Assembly (NCBI GenBank): GCA_017983465.1
Contig: JAGOBK010000003.1
Location: forward strand, 296,060 to 360,059
Direction of reading: 5' to 3'
DNA length: 64,000 bases
Origin: Crocinitomicaceae bacterium
GTDB taxonomy: Bacteria > Bacteroidota > Bacteroidia > Flavobacteriales_D > Crocinitomicaceae
Positions 42,816 to 55,080 of this stretch are shown in pieces; the stretch's first letter is position 1; every line of letters starts with the position of its first letter. A program made the position numbers and the translations under genes. The notes beneath the pieces are model-generated. The model was not told the DNA's origin, did not search any database, and saw only the letters and a program-made list of their open reading frames with translations.

Positions 42816-45800
42816 ATGATTGGAGATATCTTAAAATCCATTTTTGGAGATAAGAACGCGAAAGACAAGAAATTATACTGGCCTTACGTAGAGTTAGCAA
42901 ATGCTGCTCATGAACACATAAAAACTTTATCAGACGAGCAATTACGTCAAAAATCGCGTGAATTTCAACACCTCATTCGCGAGGAAAAAGAACGCCTTGA
43001 ACATCAATTGGCAGATTTGCGCACCAAAGCAGAAAGTCTTGAGACAAGTATCAACGAAAAAGAAGATTTATTCGATCGAATCGATAAATTAGAAAAAGAA
43101 GTCGATGCACAAATCGAAGAAACACTGATTAAAATCCTCCCAGAAGCATTTGCCGTTGTCAAAGAAACAGCCTATCGCTGGTCAACAAACGGACAATTAG
43201 TCGTAACTGCTGAAGAATTCGATCGTGACTTAGCGAAGAAAAAAGATGGAATCACTATTGAAGGTGATAGAGCCATTTGGCATAACGAATGGACTGCCGC
43301 TGGTGGACACATCAAATGGAACATGGTGCATTACGATGTTCAGTTGATGGGTGGAGCCGTATTGCACAAAGGAAATATTTCTGAGATGCAAACAGGAGAA
43401 GGTAAAACGTTGGTAGCAACACTTCCTGTTTACTTGAATGCACTTGCTGGAAAAGGAGTACACATTGTAACTGTCAATGATTACTTGGCAAAACGTGACT
43501 CCGAATGGATGGGTCCATTGTACCAATTCCACGGATTAAGCGTGGATTGTATTGATAAACACCGTCCAAACTCCAAAGAAAGAAGACAAGCTTACCTTGC
43601 CGATATTACCTTTGGAACAAACAATGAATTTGGATTCGATTACTTGCGTGACAACATGGCTGGACACGTAGATGATCTTGTTCAACGCAAGCATCATTTT
43701 GCGATTGTCGATGAGGTCGATTCCGTATTGATTGACGACGCTCGTACACCATTAATCATCTCTGGCCCAACGCCAAAAGGAGACGAACATGAATTCCATG
43801 AATTGAAACCACGCATCGAACGCGTAGTGGATGCTCAAAAACAATATGTTCAACAATGTTTAGCTGATGCGAAAAAATTGTTGACAGTGATCAACGAAGC
43901 TCCCGAGGACAAAAACGAAGCAAAACGCATGTTGGAAGACGGTGGAATTGCTTTACTCAGAGCGCACCGTGGATTACCGAAAAACCGCACACTTATCAAA
44001 TTCCTGTCCGAGCCAGGAATCAAAGTTCACCTTCAAAAAACGGAGAACTTCTACATGGCGGAGCAAGGTAAAAACATGAAGAAAATCGATGCGGAATTAT
44101 TCTTCGTGATCGATGAGAAAAACAATACCATTGAATTAACGGACAAAGGAATCGATTTGGTTTCTGGAAAAGATGACCGTAATTTCTTTGTGATGCCTGA
44201 TATCGGTGATGAAATCGCTAAACTTCAGAAACAAAACCTAGAAAAAGAAACATACCTCGAACAAAAGGACGGATTGGTACGTGAATATTCGATTAAATCA
44301 GAACGTATTCACTCCATCAACCAATTATTGAAAGCATACACACTTTTTGAAAAAGAAGTGGAATATGTGATCCTTGATGGTAAGGTGAAAATCGTTGATG
44401 AGTCTACTGGACGTATCCTTGAAGGACGCCGTTACTCAGATGGATTACATCAAGCGATTGAAGCAAAAGAAAACGTAGAGGTAGAAGCTGCAACGCAAAC
44501 CTACGCTACAGTGACTTTGCAAAATTACTTCCGTATGTACCACAAACTTGCTGGTATGACCGGAACGGCGGAAACGGAAGCGAAAGAATTCTGGGATATC
44601 TACAAACTAGATGTTGTCATCGTTCCAACGAACAGAGCCGTGTCGCGTAAAGATCAAGACGATTTCGTTTACAAATCCGCACGTGAGAAATACAATGCGG
44701 TGATTTTGGAAGTGGAGGAATTAGTGGCTGCTGGACGCCCAGTTCTTGTCGGAACTACGACGGTAGAGATTTCTGAATTAGTTTCCAGAATGCTCCAAAT
44801 GAAAAAGATTCCGCACCAAGTATTGAATGCGAAATACCACCAAAAAGAGGCGGAAATTGTTGCCAATGCTGGATTAGCCGGTGCTGTAACAATTGCAACG
44901 AACATGGCTGGACGTGGAACCGACATCAAATTAGGTGAAGGCGTGAAAGAAGCTGGTGGACTAGCGATTATTGGTACTGAGCGTCACGATTCGCGTCGTG
45001 TTGACCGTCAGTTAAGAGGTCGTGCCGGACGTCAAGGAGATCCAGGTTCATCTCGTTTCTTTGTCTCTTTGGAAGATGACTTAATGCGTAAGTTCGGTTC
45101 GGAACGTATTGCAAAACTCATGGATCGAATGGGACTGAAAGAAGGAGAAGTGATTTCTGCAGGAATGGTTTCTAAGTCGATTGAACGCGCACAGAAAAAA
45201 GTAGAAGAAAACAACTTTGGTGTACGTAAAAACTTATTGGAATACGATGATGTGATGAACGCACAACGTAAAGCCATTTACAAGAAACGTAAGAATGCTT
45301 TGTTTGGCGATCGCTTGGATATTGACATCGATAACATGTTCTTTGAGTTATGTGAAACAACTGTGAAGCAACACAGTGCATCCAGTTTCCATGACTTTGA
45401 ATTAGAATTATTGCGCATCATTGGAATTGAATCACCGATTTCAGCCGATGAATTCGAGAAAATTAGCAAAGAGGATTTGACGGATAAGATTTATGCATCC
45501 ATGAAGGAGTCATACGAGCGTAAATGTGATAAAATTGCTCAAAGAGCCTTGCCACAAATTCAACATGTTCACGAAAACCTATCTGATAAATACAAGGACA
45601 TGGTCTTCCCGTTAACCGACGGACGTCGTGAGTTGCAACTGATTGTGAATATCGAGGAAGCCTACAAATCTGAAGGGAAAAACATTTCAAAAGCTTTCGA
45701 GAAAAATGTCATTTTATCCAAAATCGACGATGAATGGAAAGAACATTTACGTGAGATGGATGAATTGCGCTCAGCTGTACGAAATGCTTCTTACGAGCAA

Positions 45801-46160
45801 AAAGATCCACTTGTTGTGTACAAACTGGAATCATATGAATTATTCCGCTCCATGTTGAATCGCTTAAACGAGGAAGCTGTCGAGTTGTTAATGAAATTGG
45901 ATGTTCCCGTAGAACAATCAGTTCAAGGAACAAACCAAGAAGCACGTCAAAACAACTACCAACAAGCTCAAACCAATCAATCGGTTTCATCTACACCTAC
46001 TCCATCTTTCGAAGGTAGACAAGGATACGATCAAGCGATTGCGAACTCTATGCCTCAACCGGAAAAACGTCAACCGATTATCGCTGAACCGAAAGTGAAT
46101 CGAAATGATGCGTGTCCATGTGGTAGCGGTAAGAAATTTAAGCAGTGTCACGGTAAATAA
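42816..46160 (+). CDS. secA: Preprotein translocase ATPase SecA
   Basis: SecA is the ATPase motor that pushes preproteins through SecYEG. The 1114-residue product is the long Bacteroidota form. Key signatures are Walker A MQTGEGKTLVA, DEVDSVLIDDARTPLIISG, NMAGRGTDIKLGEGV, and RQLRGRAGRQGDPGSSRF. A coiled-coil stretch follows the N-terminus (LADLRTKAESLETS), and a Gln-rich linker precedes the C-terminal zinc SEC-C motif CPCGSGKKFKQCHGK, which binds SecB or lipids in other species. It is followed with 1-bp overlap by the DUF2520 gene, in one operon with the KdsC-like gene. Confidence 0.98.
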   Translation: MIGDILKSIFGDKNAKDKKLYWPYVELANAAHEHIKTLSDEQLRQKSREFQHLIREEKERLEHQLADLRTKAESLETSINEKEDLFDRIDKLEKEVDAQIEETLIKILPEAFAVVKETAYRWSTNGQLVVTAEEFDRDLAKKKDGITIEGDRAIWHNEWTAAGGHIKWNMVHYDVQLMGGAVLHKGNISEMQTGEGKTLVATLPVYLNALAGKGVHIVTVNDYLAKRDSEWMGPLYQFHGLSVDCIDKHRPNSKERRQAYLADITFGTNNEFGFDYLRDNMAGHVDDLVQRKHHFAIVDEVDSVLIDDARTPLIISGPTPKGDEHEFHELKPRIERVVDAQKQYVQQCLADAKKLLTVINEAPEDKNEAKRMLEDGGIALLRAHRGLPKNRTLIKFLSEPGIKVHLQKTENFYMAEQGKNMKKIDAELFFVIDEKNNTIELTDKGIDLVSGKDDRNFFVMPDIGDEIAKLQKQNLEKETYLEQKDGLVREYSIKSERIHSINQLLKAYTLFEKEVEYVILDGKVKIVDESTGRILEGRRYSDGLHQAIEAKENVEVEAATQTYATVTLQNYFRMYHKLAGMTGTAETEAKEFWDIYKLDVVIVPTNRAVSRKDQDDFVYKSAREKYNAVILEVEELVAAGRPVLVGTTTVEISELVSRMLQMKKIPHQVLNAKYHQKEAEIVANAGLAGAVTIATNMAGRGTDIKLGEGVKEAGGLAIIGTERHDSRRVDRQLRGRAGRQGDPGSSRFFVSLEDDLMRKFGSERIAKLMDRMGLKEGEVISAGMVSKSIERAQKKVEENNFGVRKNLLEYDDVMNAQRKAIYKKRKNALFGDRLDIDIDNMFFELCETTVKQHSASSFHDFELELLRIIGIESPISADEFEKISKEDLTDKIYASMKESYERKCDKIAQRALPQIQHVHENLSDKYKDMVFPLTDGRRELQLIVNIEEAYKSEGKNISKAFEKNVILSKIDDEWKEHLREMDELRSAVRNASYEQKDPLVVYKLESYELFRSMLNRLNEEAVELLMKLDVPVEQSVQGTNQEARQNNYQQAQTNQSVSSTPTPSFEGRQGYDQAIANSMPQPEKRQPIIAEPKVNRNDACPCGSGKKFKQCHGK

Positions 46161-46927
46161 TGGCAAACGAAAGAAAGATGCGGGTTGCGTTCATTGGCTC
46201 TGGAAAAGTTGCCACCGAACTTGCACTTATCTTTCGCTTCAAAGGAATTGACATCTCTGGAATTTCGAGTAGAAATCACGAGAGTGGGAATTCCCTTGCT
46301 GAACGTTTGAATTGTCCGTTTATGGAAGATCCAAGTCAGCTAAAAGCTGATTTGATCATTATTGCCACAAATGATGCTTCCGTAAAAGCGCTGAACTCAA
46401 CCTTAAAAACAGAATCGTTTGTAGTCTATACAGCAGGTGCGGTAAACTTAGCAGATGTTAACCATGATCATTGGGGTGTTTTTTATCCGCTTCAAACATT
46501 CACCGAAAACCGCCACTTGACCGTAGACGAAGTTCCAATTCTACTTGAATCAAAGAACGAAGCATTGCAAAGCAAATTGGAATCGCTATGCAAAAAAATT
46601 GGTTTCCAATACGAGTATTGTAATTCCGTAGACAGACAAAAATACCACTTGGCAGCAGTTTTCGTGAATAATTTTGTCAATCACCTCTTTCATAAAGCAC
46701 AAGTTCAATTACAGGAAAACCGCTTAAACTGGGACATGTTAAAACCATTGATCGAAGAAACGGTTGCCAAACTTGATGATTTTTCTGCCTATGATGCGCA
46801 AACGGGTCCAGCAAGAAGAAATGATCAAAGTACCATTCTGACGCATGAATCTCTGTTAAAAAAAGAGGAATTAAATCTGTATCGAGTCCTAACAAACAGT
46901 ATTCAAAAGACCTATAACCATGAATAG
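46160..46927 (+). CDS. Rossmann-like plus DUF2520 dehydrogenase-like protein
   Basis: The 255-residue product has an N-terminal NAD(P)-binding fold (VAFIGSGKVATELALIFRFKGIDISG, with glycines in GSGKVA) and a C-terminal helical DUF2520 domain (NNFVNHLFHKAQ, LLKPLIEETVAKL). The family resembles ProC/6-phosphogluconate dehydrogenases; the substrate is unknown. ATG overlaps the secA stop (TAATG) and its end overlaps the next gene by 8 bp. The order secA-DUF2520-HAD phosphatase is a close-knit unit, but the functional link is not evident. Confidence 0.9.
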   Translation: MANERKMRVAFIGSGKVATELALIFRFKGIDISGISSRNHESGNSLAERLNCPFMEDPSQLKADLIIIATNDASVKALNSTLKTESFVVYTAGAVNLADVNHDHWGVFYPLQTFTENRHLTVDEVPILLESKNEALQSKLESLCKKIGFQYEYCNSVDRQKYHLAAVFVNNFVNHLFHKAQVQLQENRLNWDMLKPLIEETVAKLDDFSAYDAQTGPARRNDQSTILTHESLLKKEELNLYRVLTNSIQKTYNHE

Positions 46928-47438
46928 TTACAAACATGCGCTGAATCACATCAGCACCTTTATTTTCGATGTTGATGGAGTTTTTACAGATGGAAAGGTA
47001 TACTTGCTGAAAGATGAAATTGTTCGGACATTGAACTCCAAGGATGGATATGCGGTGCAGTACGCTGCAAAAATGGGCTATAAAATCTTTGCGATTACCG
47101 GTGGGAATTCGACAGAAGTTCGCGACCGACTGCTCGGACTCGGTATGAATCGTGTATACCTCAGTGCGCACAGCAAAATGATTTGTTACGAGGAAATTAA
47201 AGCAGAATTTAATTTGACAAACCAAGAAATCGCTTACATGGGTGATGACATTCCAGATATTCCTGTGTTAAAGGTTGCTGGACTTTCTGCTTGTCCACAA
47301 GATGCGGTCAGTGACGTGAAAAGTATTGTTCATTACCAAAGTCCTTTTGATGGCGGAAAAACATGTGTCCGTGACATCATTGAACAAACACTTCGCGTTC
47401 AAGGAAAATGGATGAGTGAGCTTGCTTTTCAATGGTAA
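46920..47438 (+). CDS. kdsC: KdsC-like HAD phosphatase (3-deoxy-D-manno-octulosonate 8-phosphate phosphatase)
   Basis: The 172-residue product is a C0-type HAD enzyme: motif I FDVDGVFTDG (residues 15-24, nucleophile Asp and general acid Asp), motif II Thr/Ser in ITGGNST, the Lys segment, and motif IV MGDDIPDIPVL. KdsC removes phosphate from KDO-8-P in LPS synthesis and is a small tetramer with no cap domain. Length and motif fit. Related N-acylneuraminate-9-phosphatases or other YrbI-type enzymes look alike, so the substrate is likely but not certain. It is convergent with the kinase gene (2 bp between stops). Confidence 0.88.
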   Translation: MNSYKHALNHISTFIFDVDGVFTDGKVYLLKDEIVRTLNSKDGYAVQYAAKMGYKIFAITGGNSTEVRDRLLGLGMNRVYLSAHSKMICYEEIKAEFNLTNQEIAYMGDDIPDIPVLKVAGLSACPQDAVSDVKSIVHYQSPFDGGKTCVRDIIEQTLRVQGKWMSELAFQW

Positions 47439-47440
47439 GC

Positions 47441-48474
47441 CTAATCTAACTGACTGATTTCATCTAATAATTGAAACTGATTCCTTGCTCTGCGCAAGTT
47501 GTGATTTTCGTCCTCCACCCAATAATATTGATCTCCGATTAAGTAATCACTTAGAAAACGAAGGCCCTGAATGTAAATCACTGCCTTTGCTCCCAAAAGA
47601 AAATGTTCCCGTTCTAAATCGGTAAGATGATCATTCATTGGACCTTGAACATATCCATTAATTAATTCCTTTAATATGAGTGGATTAAATGCATTTTTCT
47701 GCTGAGTATCCTCTGTTCCAACTTGACAAAAAGAACGAACCATATCCCCAAAATCATATAAAATACTTCCCACCATGATGGTGTCCCAGTCAATAAGTGC
47801 GCGCACCTCCACCCCATTTGAATCAAATAAAAAATTACTCAATTTGGGATCTGCATGTATGATTCGCTTCGGAATCTTCGGTAATAATGCAAGGTATCGT
47901 GTCAAGACCTCCTCATGCTCCACCATTTTCTTGATCAAATAACTAGCTTGAGTTCGACGGTATGGAATCGCGACTTTTAAAGAATGTTGATAATCTTTCC
48001 TTCTCTTATTGAAATCTAGAAACCCCGGAATGCTTTCTTGGATTTGATTTTTTGGGAAGTCCAACAAGTAGGAGTGAAATTCACTCAGCGCCTTCGCTGC
48101 CTCAAACGCCTGTACATGCTTCGTGAGGACATCTAAACTTTTACTTGGATGAATGGCATAAAACATGCGCCAAGTTTGTCCTTTATTGTCTTGAAGTAAA
48201 TAATTTTGATCGGCATTTTTTATAAGCGTTAAACACGATTTTGGATAGCCCTTTTTTTCTAAAAACTGTGCAATACGCAGTTGGTTCATCACCACCAAGT
48301 TTGGATTGCTGAACACATGAGTGTTCACTCCTTGAAGAACATAAAACGCATTGTTCATTGCCTCCACTAAAAATGTTTTATGGATGAGACCACCCTTCAA
48401 TAGACTGATCCGCTGGACTTTTGTCTCTAGGGACTTTAAAAAGTCGTTCGCTACCGATCGTTCCAATTGCCGAT

Positions 48475-48478
<4 letters not shown>
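47441..48478 (-). CDS. APH-fold sugar kinase (N-acetylhexosamine 1-kinase-like)
   Basis: The 345-residue product is an aminoglycoside-phosphotransferase-fold kinase. The catalytic loop reads HADPKLSNFLFD (about residues 205-216, catalytic Asp) and the metal-binding IDWDTIMVGSILYDFGDMVRSF follows. Relatives include NahK, which phosphorylates GalNAc/GlcNAc at C1, and AmgK of cell-wall recycling. Its start overlaps the nucleotidyltransferase gene by 4 bp (ATGA), and that gene overlaps a GH109-type glycosidase gene, so an anomeric sugar kinase is far likelier here than antibiotic resistance. Confidence 0.82.
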
Positions 48479-50752
<2,274 letters not shown>

Positions 50753-50754
50753 CT

Positions 50755-50792
50755 AAAAAAGTTCAGCCGATACGTTGATCGTACCGGCTGAA
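50755..50792 (-). terminator. Intrinsic terminator of the DabA-DabB-SulP-DUF2490 operon
   Basis: A 13-bp stem, TTCAGCCGATACG (50762-50774) with CGTACCGGCTGAA (50780-50792), has one mismatch and a 5-nt loop. Read on the minus strand it is followed by CTTTTTT (complement of 50755-50761). It lies 22 bp after the DUF2490 gene stop. Confidence 0.8.
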
Positions 50793-50814
50793 ATTTGCTT
50801 GAAGAGTGATCGAT

Positions 50815-51573
50815 TTATTTTTTAGTGAAATCCAAATTGTAGGTAGTGGAAATCCACAAGGTATGATTTCGTTCCATTTTTAATCCATCCGTTTTTACAA
50901 CAAATTGATTCAGATAACCCACCTGAACATTGAAATTCTTGTCGAAACGCCATCCCAACGCCGCAATGAAACGATTTTGGTCCATGATGTTTTTTCCAAT
51001 TCCTGATCCGAATCCTAAAAAAACCTCATCATTCACATTCATAAACAAAGTATGATCAGTCAGTTCTTTTCGCGACAAAGGAATTACCGCCATGGCTCTG
51101 TAGCGCAAGCGTTGACGAAAAACGGGGTCCACTTGAACGATATAATTCGATGCATCTTTTGCATATTGCTCCATGAATCGTTGTTCCAAACGGTAGCGGT
51201 GTTGAACTTCCACATTTCCAATTTTACTTTTCAAGTTTACTTGTTCGAAGATGCGGTTTTCATCAAATTCGTGAAGAATAGGCTGTTCTCCGTATGGATA
51301 GGTTTTTACCCATGCAAATCCTGCCATCACCGAAACATTCGGATTCACGTTGTATTCCAATCCGAAACGCAATAAGGATTGCTGCCATGACTTGAATCCA
51401 TCAGCTCGACGCAATTGGTATTCAGTCATCAAACTGAATTTATCCGTTAGTTTGTGTGTACCGACATATACGCCCCATCCGTGTGATTGCGGACTAATTA
51501 CTTTTTGGGCAATAATCTTGGTTGGGTAATTGATTCCAATCAAAATCGCGAGGGTCATTCCAATTTTTCTCAT
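50815..51573 (-). CDS. DUF2490-family outer-membrane protein
   Basis: The 252-residue product has a signal peptide (MRKIGMTLAILIGINYPTKIIAQ). The beta-strand pattern is typical of DUF2490 barrels (WGVYVGTHKLTDKFSLMTEYQLRR, VQHRYRLEQRFMEQYA, VGYLNQFVVKTDGL). In Bacteroidota such proteins are found with transport genes; the cargo is unknown. Its ATG overlaps the SulP stop by 4 bp (ATGA), so it is the last gene of the inorganic-carbon operon. Confidence 0.85.
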   Translation of the reverse strand: MRKIGMTLAILIGINYPTKIIAQKVISPQSHGWGVYVGTHKLTDKFSLMTEYQLRRADGFKSWQQSLLRFGLEYNVNPNVSVMAGFAWVKTYPYGEQPILHEFDENRIFEQVNLKSKIGNVEVQHRYRLEQRFMEQYAKDASNYIVQVDPVFRQRLRYRAMAVIPLSRKELTDHTLFMNVNDEVFLGFGSGIGKNIMDQNRFIAALGWRFDKNFNVQVGYLNQFVVKTDGLKMERNHTLWISTTYNLDFTKK

Positions 51574-53171
51574 TTCTTTTTACGTGTGGCGGAATAATGT
51601 ACTGATCCATGAACATTTTTAAAATGTTGCAGGCCGATTACATCTAACATCCCATCATTGACTTTAAATTCTGCTTGTAACTGTTGAATGGACTCAATAG
51701 CATTATGATCGATAAAATGGCACTTTGTCACGTCTAAATGTATTTGTTCGGATAAATCAAACGATTGAAGTTCTGTTTGAATTTTCAAATAATTTGTAAA
51801 CACAATTGCTCCTTCAACATGAATAACATTTTCAACCACTTTATACCTTACTTTAAATAGATTTATGAATCCAACACCACGAAATAAATGTAGGATTATT
51901 TCGGTAAAAATCCCCAAGCCTATTCCAATTAATAAATCGCTCATCAAAGTTACGATAATGGTCACCAAGAAAACCACCAATTGATCGGCACCGATTTTAA
52001 ACATGTGCCCAAATTCTTTCGGATGAGCCAATTTCCATCCTACTCCGATTAACATGGCTGCTAAAGCCGTCATTGGAATCAAATTACTGAAGGACACCGC
52101 AAAAATCAAAAAGACAAAAATGAAAATACCGTGGAAGAAATTCGCCCATCGAGTTCGTCCGCCACCAGTTACATTCGCTGATGACCGAGCAACTTCGGAA
52201 ATCATGGGTAATCCACCAAAAATTCCCGCAAGAATATTTCCGAATCCAACAGCCATCAGATCCTTGTTGTAATTTGACTTTCGCTTATACGGATCCATCA
52301 TATCGATGGCTTTGACTGTTAATAGCGCTTCCAAGGAACCTACAAGGGCAAACATGATGACATACTTGATAAAAGTCCCCATATGTTGGAAGCCGTCAAA
52401 ACTAACATTGACACCAAGGATATCAAAAAATCCTTTATCGAAGGTCAATAAGGGCTTGAAGTTTCCTGTGTTCTCCATTCCGAATGCCATGGCCATCAAA
52501 ATGGAAACTACTAAAACTACTAATGGTGCTGGAATTCTTTTCAAAAAATTCACTTTCAACATTGGCCAACCGAAAACAATAGCAAGTGATGTTAACCCAA
52601 TCACCGCAACTTGTGTATGCTCAAAGAAATTAGGAATGGTAGTTTTGAGTAAGATTAATAAATCCATTGGTTCCACCATCGCTTTGCCGTCTAAATTCAG
52701 TGGCGTTACTCCTGCCAGAATATGAATTTGCTTACTCATAATGATGATTCCTATGGCTGCTAACATTCCGTGGACTGCTGAAAGCGGGAAAATATCACTG
52801 AATTTTCCAAATTTCAATACACCAAAAAGTACTTGAACGATTCCAGCAATTACGACCGCACCGAGTGCCAAGTGCCATCCCAACTCTGCGTTACCATGTC
52901 CTAATTCATGAACGGAACCTGCAACGATGACAATGAGTCCAGCCGCTGGACCTTTAATTGTCAGTGGTGAACCAGCGATAAAACTAACGATAATTCCACC
53001 AATCATCGCTGTTAGCAAACCGTAAATGGGTGGGAATTCACTTGCTTTGGCAATTCCCAAGCTTAAGGGAAGCGCAAGTAAAAAAACGAGGAAACCGGAA
53101 AGCGCATCGGCAGAGAAATTCTCTTTCAAACCTTGCCATCCGTCTTTTGGGATAAATGATTTTTGATTCAT
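51570..53171 (-). CDS. SulP-family anion transporter with STAS domain
   Basis: The 533-residue product has a 10- to 12-segment SLC26/SulP core (SGFLVFLLALPLSLGIAKASEFPPIYGLLTAMIGG ... GSPLTIKGPAAGLIVIVAG). It ends in a STAS domain (LDVTKCHFIDHNAIESIQQL). SulP proteins move sulfate or, in the BicA type, bicarbonate. It sits 22 bp after dabB, so bicarbonate or CO2-linked anion uptake is the more probable substrate; this is context, not proof. Confidence 0.9.
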   Translation of the reverse strand: MNQKSFIPKDGWQGLKENFSADALSGFLVFLLALPLSLGIAKASEFPPIYGLLTAMIGGIIVSFIAGSPLTIKGPAAGLIVIVAGSVHELGHGNAELGWHLALGAVVIAGIVQVLFGVLKFGKFSDIFPLSAVHGMLAAIGIIIMSKQIHILAGVTPLNLDGKAMVEPMDLLILLKTTIPNFFEHTQVAVIGLTSLAIVFGWPMLKVNFLKRIPAPLVVLVVSILMAMAFGMENTGNFKPLLTFDKGFFDILGVNVSFDGFQHMGTFIKYVIMFALVGSLEALLTVKAIDMMDPYKRKSNYNKDLMAVGFGNILAGIFGGLPMISEVARSSANVTGGGRTRWANFFHGIFIFVFLIFAVSFSNLIPMTALAAMLIGVGWKLAHPKEFGHMFKIGADQLVVFLVTIIVTLMSDLLIGIGLGIFTEIILHLFRGVGFINLFKVRYKVVENVIHVEGAIVFTNYLKIQTELQSFDLSEQIHLDVTKCHFIDHNAIESIQQLQAEFKVNDGMLDVIGLQHFKNVHGSVHYSATRKKK

Positions 53172-53193
53172 AGTTATAATTTTATAAAATGTG

Positions 53194-55074
53194 TTAAGAA
53201 GAGCGTTTTGCTACTTCGTGATATGTTTTAATGTGTGGACCTAGAAACACGCGGGCGTATATTCGAACGGTTGCGAGTCCATTAATCACAAGACTTAATG
53301 CGGTAAAAAATGCTAAACCGATTTGATCTTCATGAATGTGTGAAAAGATTAAATCCTCCCCAACAAAAGATGGTGTAATTGGGAATCCAGCCAATCCGAG
53401 GCAACAAATAAAGAATATGATGGCGATCTTTGGATGCTCATATACGTGACCATAAAATTGATCTAAACTGATCCACTCCTCTCGGTTTCGCAAGTAGTTG
53501 ATGACCAATAATCCAACGAACCAACTGACAACAATTCCACTTAAATACCAGAAAGTATGCATGAAATCGTAATGCTCATTGAAGGAAATCGCAATGGCAA
53601 TCGCCACATGGTTCAACATGATCAAGGTCAAACTTTTTCGCACACTGTCTTTTTCCGTAAAGGCTTTCACTACAATTAAAAATCCAGAAAAGGCGAAGAA
53701 AAAAGGCAACTGATGACGAAGAAGTGCGGGCATTTGATCTCGGAATTGAATCGCGATTAATCCAGAAAGTATGACAAAACCAATAAAATAGAAGACATAC
53801 TTAAAATTTAATAGCTGCCAGTTTCGTCCAATTTTCTTCAATGGATTCCATAGAATGGTGTACATCAAATTGTCTAGATTCCACTCCTTCAAATTCAAGA
53901 TGTAAAACGCATATTCAAAGCGTTTCGGCCAAGAATCTTCCAAAGTTGCTGGTTTGCGTTTGAAGTGGTAAAACTGCTCGCGAATCTTGTAACTCACAAC
54001 CGAAGGAGAAATCAACAACTGATACGTGCGTAAAAACGCATTTCCCGTAATGTGAACCAGTGCAAACACTTCCCAACCTAATGCAATCTCCATAAAAATC
54101 AGACCGATTTGCGCAATAGAAGCATAGGCAATTTGAGACTTAATCGAACTTTGAACACGGCTAATAAAGGTGGCAATGATTGCAGTTAAGAGTCCAGAAA
54201 AGATTAAGAAAACCTTGAAAATGATTTGATTTTCCCAAAAATGAATGGTTCTCAACATCAAAAAAGCACCGATATGCACGGACAAGGAACCATAGAAAAT
54301 GGCACTGGATGGCGTTGGTCCTTCCATCGCTCTTGGCAACCAAGATGAAAATGGCAATTGTGCAGATTTCGCCGCAGCGGAAATGTAAAACATAAACGCG
54401 ATTGCTAATCCAACCAAGGAATTCTGCATAATGTGAGCGTGAACTAGTTCGGCATTGTGCAATTTCGCAAAGGAAATATTTTCATGCCACAGATGGTGCG
54501 ACAACCACATCGCCAAAATGATTCCAACATCTCCAATTCGATACACCGAAAATACCTTAAGGGCATTTTTCACCGGTAAATAACGATCGCGGTAAAAGGC
54601 GATGAGCAAGAAAGAAGAAATCCCCAACACTTCCCATCCGATGAACATGGTTTCCAAGTTCCCCGCGAAAATGATGATGATAAATCCAAGGAAAAAGAAC
54701 AAAATCGTATTAAAGAATCGCTTGTATCCTTCTTCCCTGTGCAAGTAATACCTAGAATAAATCGTGATTAAAAACGTCAATGAAGATCCCAATAACAGGT
54801 AAACCATGGTTAACTTGTCAAAATAAAAATCTAGATAGAAGTCATAATTTCCATTTTGATAAACCGAGAATTCTTTCAAGTTTATTTCATGAAAACCATG
54901 ACTTGCCCACTGATAGGTAAAGAAAATACTGACCAAGAGTTGCAATCCAACGGACGTGTACGCCAATACGGATAGTGCATTCTCCTTCTTTTTTGGAATA
55001 AATAAGCTCAACAAAAAGCTTACAAATGGAAGAAGAATGAAAAAATGAATGAAGAATTTAAAAGTAAGTTCCAT
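53194..55074 (-). CDS. dabB: DabB, proton-conducting membrane subunit of the DAB inorganic-carbon complex
   Basis: The 626-residue product is a NuoL/MrpA-like (proton antiporter) membrane protein with about 13-14 helices. It has the conserved lysine- and histidine-bearing segments (GWEVLGISSFLLIAFY, AAAKSAQLPFSSWLPRAMEGPTPSSAIFYGSLSVH). In DAB systems DabB couples the proton gradient to DabA, which hydrates CO2 to bicarbonate in one direction. It lacks the extra domains of respiratory NuoL and is 6 bp from dabA, which defines the pair. Confidence 0.93.
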   Translation of the reverse strand: MELTFKFFIHFFILLPFVSFLLSLFIPKKKENALSVLAYTSVGLQLLVSIFFTYQWASHGFHEINLKEFSVYQNGNYDFYLDFYFDKLTMVYLLLGSSLTFLITIYSRYYLHREEGYKRFFNTILFFFLGFIIIIFAGNLETMFIGWEVLGISSFLLIAFYRDRYLPVKNALKVFSVYRIGDVGIILAMWLSHHLWHENISFAKLHNAELVHAHIMQNSLVGLAIAFMFYISAAAKSAQLPFSSWLPRAMEGPTPSSAIFYGSLSVHIGAFLMLRTIHFWENQIIFKVFLIFSGLLTAIIATFISRVQSSIKSQIAYASIAQIGLIFMEIALGWEVFALVHITGNAFLRTYQLLISPSVVSYKIREQFYHFKRKPATLEDSWPKRFEYAFYILNLKEWNLDNLMYTILWNPLKKIGRNWQLLNFKYVFYFIGFVILSGLIAIQFRDQMPALLRHQLPFFFAFSGFLIVVKAFTEKDSVRKSLTLIMLNHVAIAIAISFNEHYDFMHTFWYLSGIVVSWFVGLLVINYLRNREEWISLDQFYGHVYEHPKIAIIFFICCLGLAGFPITPSFVGEDLIFSHIHEDQIGLAFFTALSLVINGLATVRIYARVFLGPHIKTYHEVAKRSS

Positions 55075-55080
55075 CGTTTC

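Noticed and set aside
46677..47225. 182-codon minus-strand frame opposite the DUF2520 and KdsC-like genes
   Set aside because: Antisense to two well-supported genes with overlap signatures; no recognisable domain.
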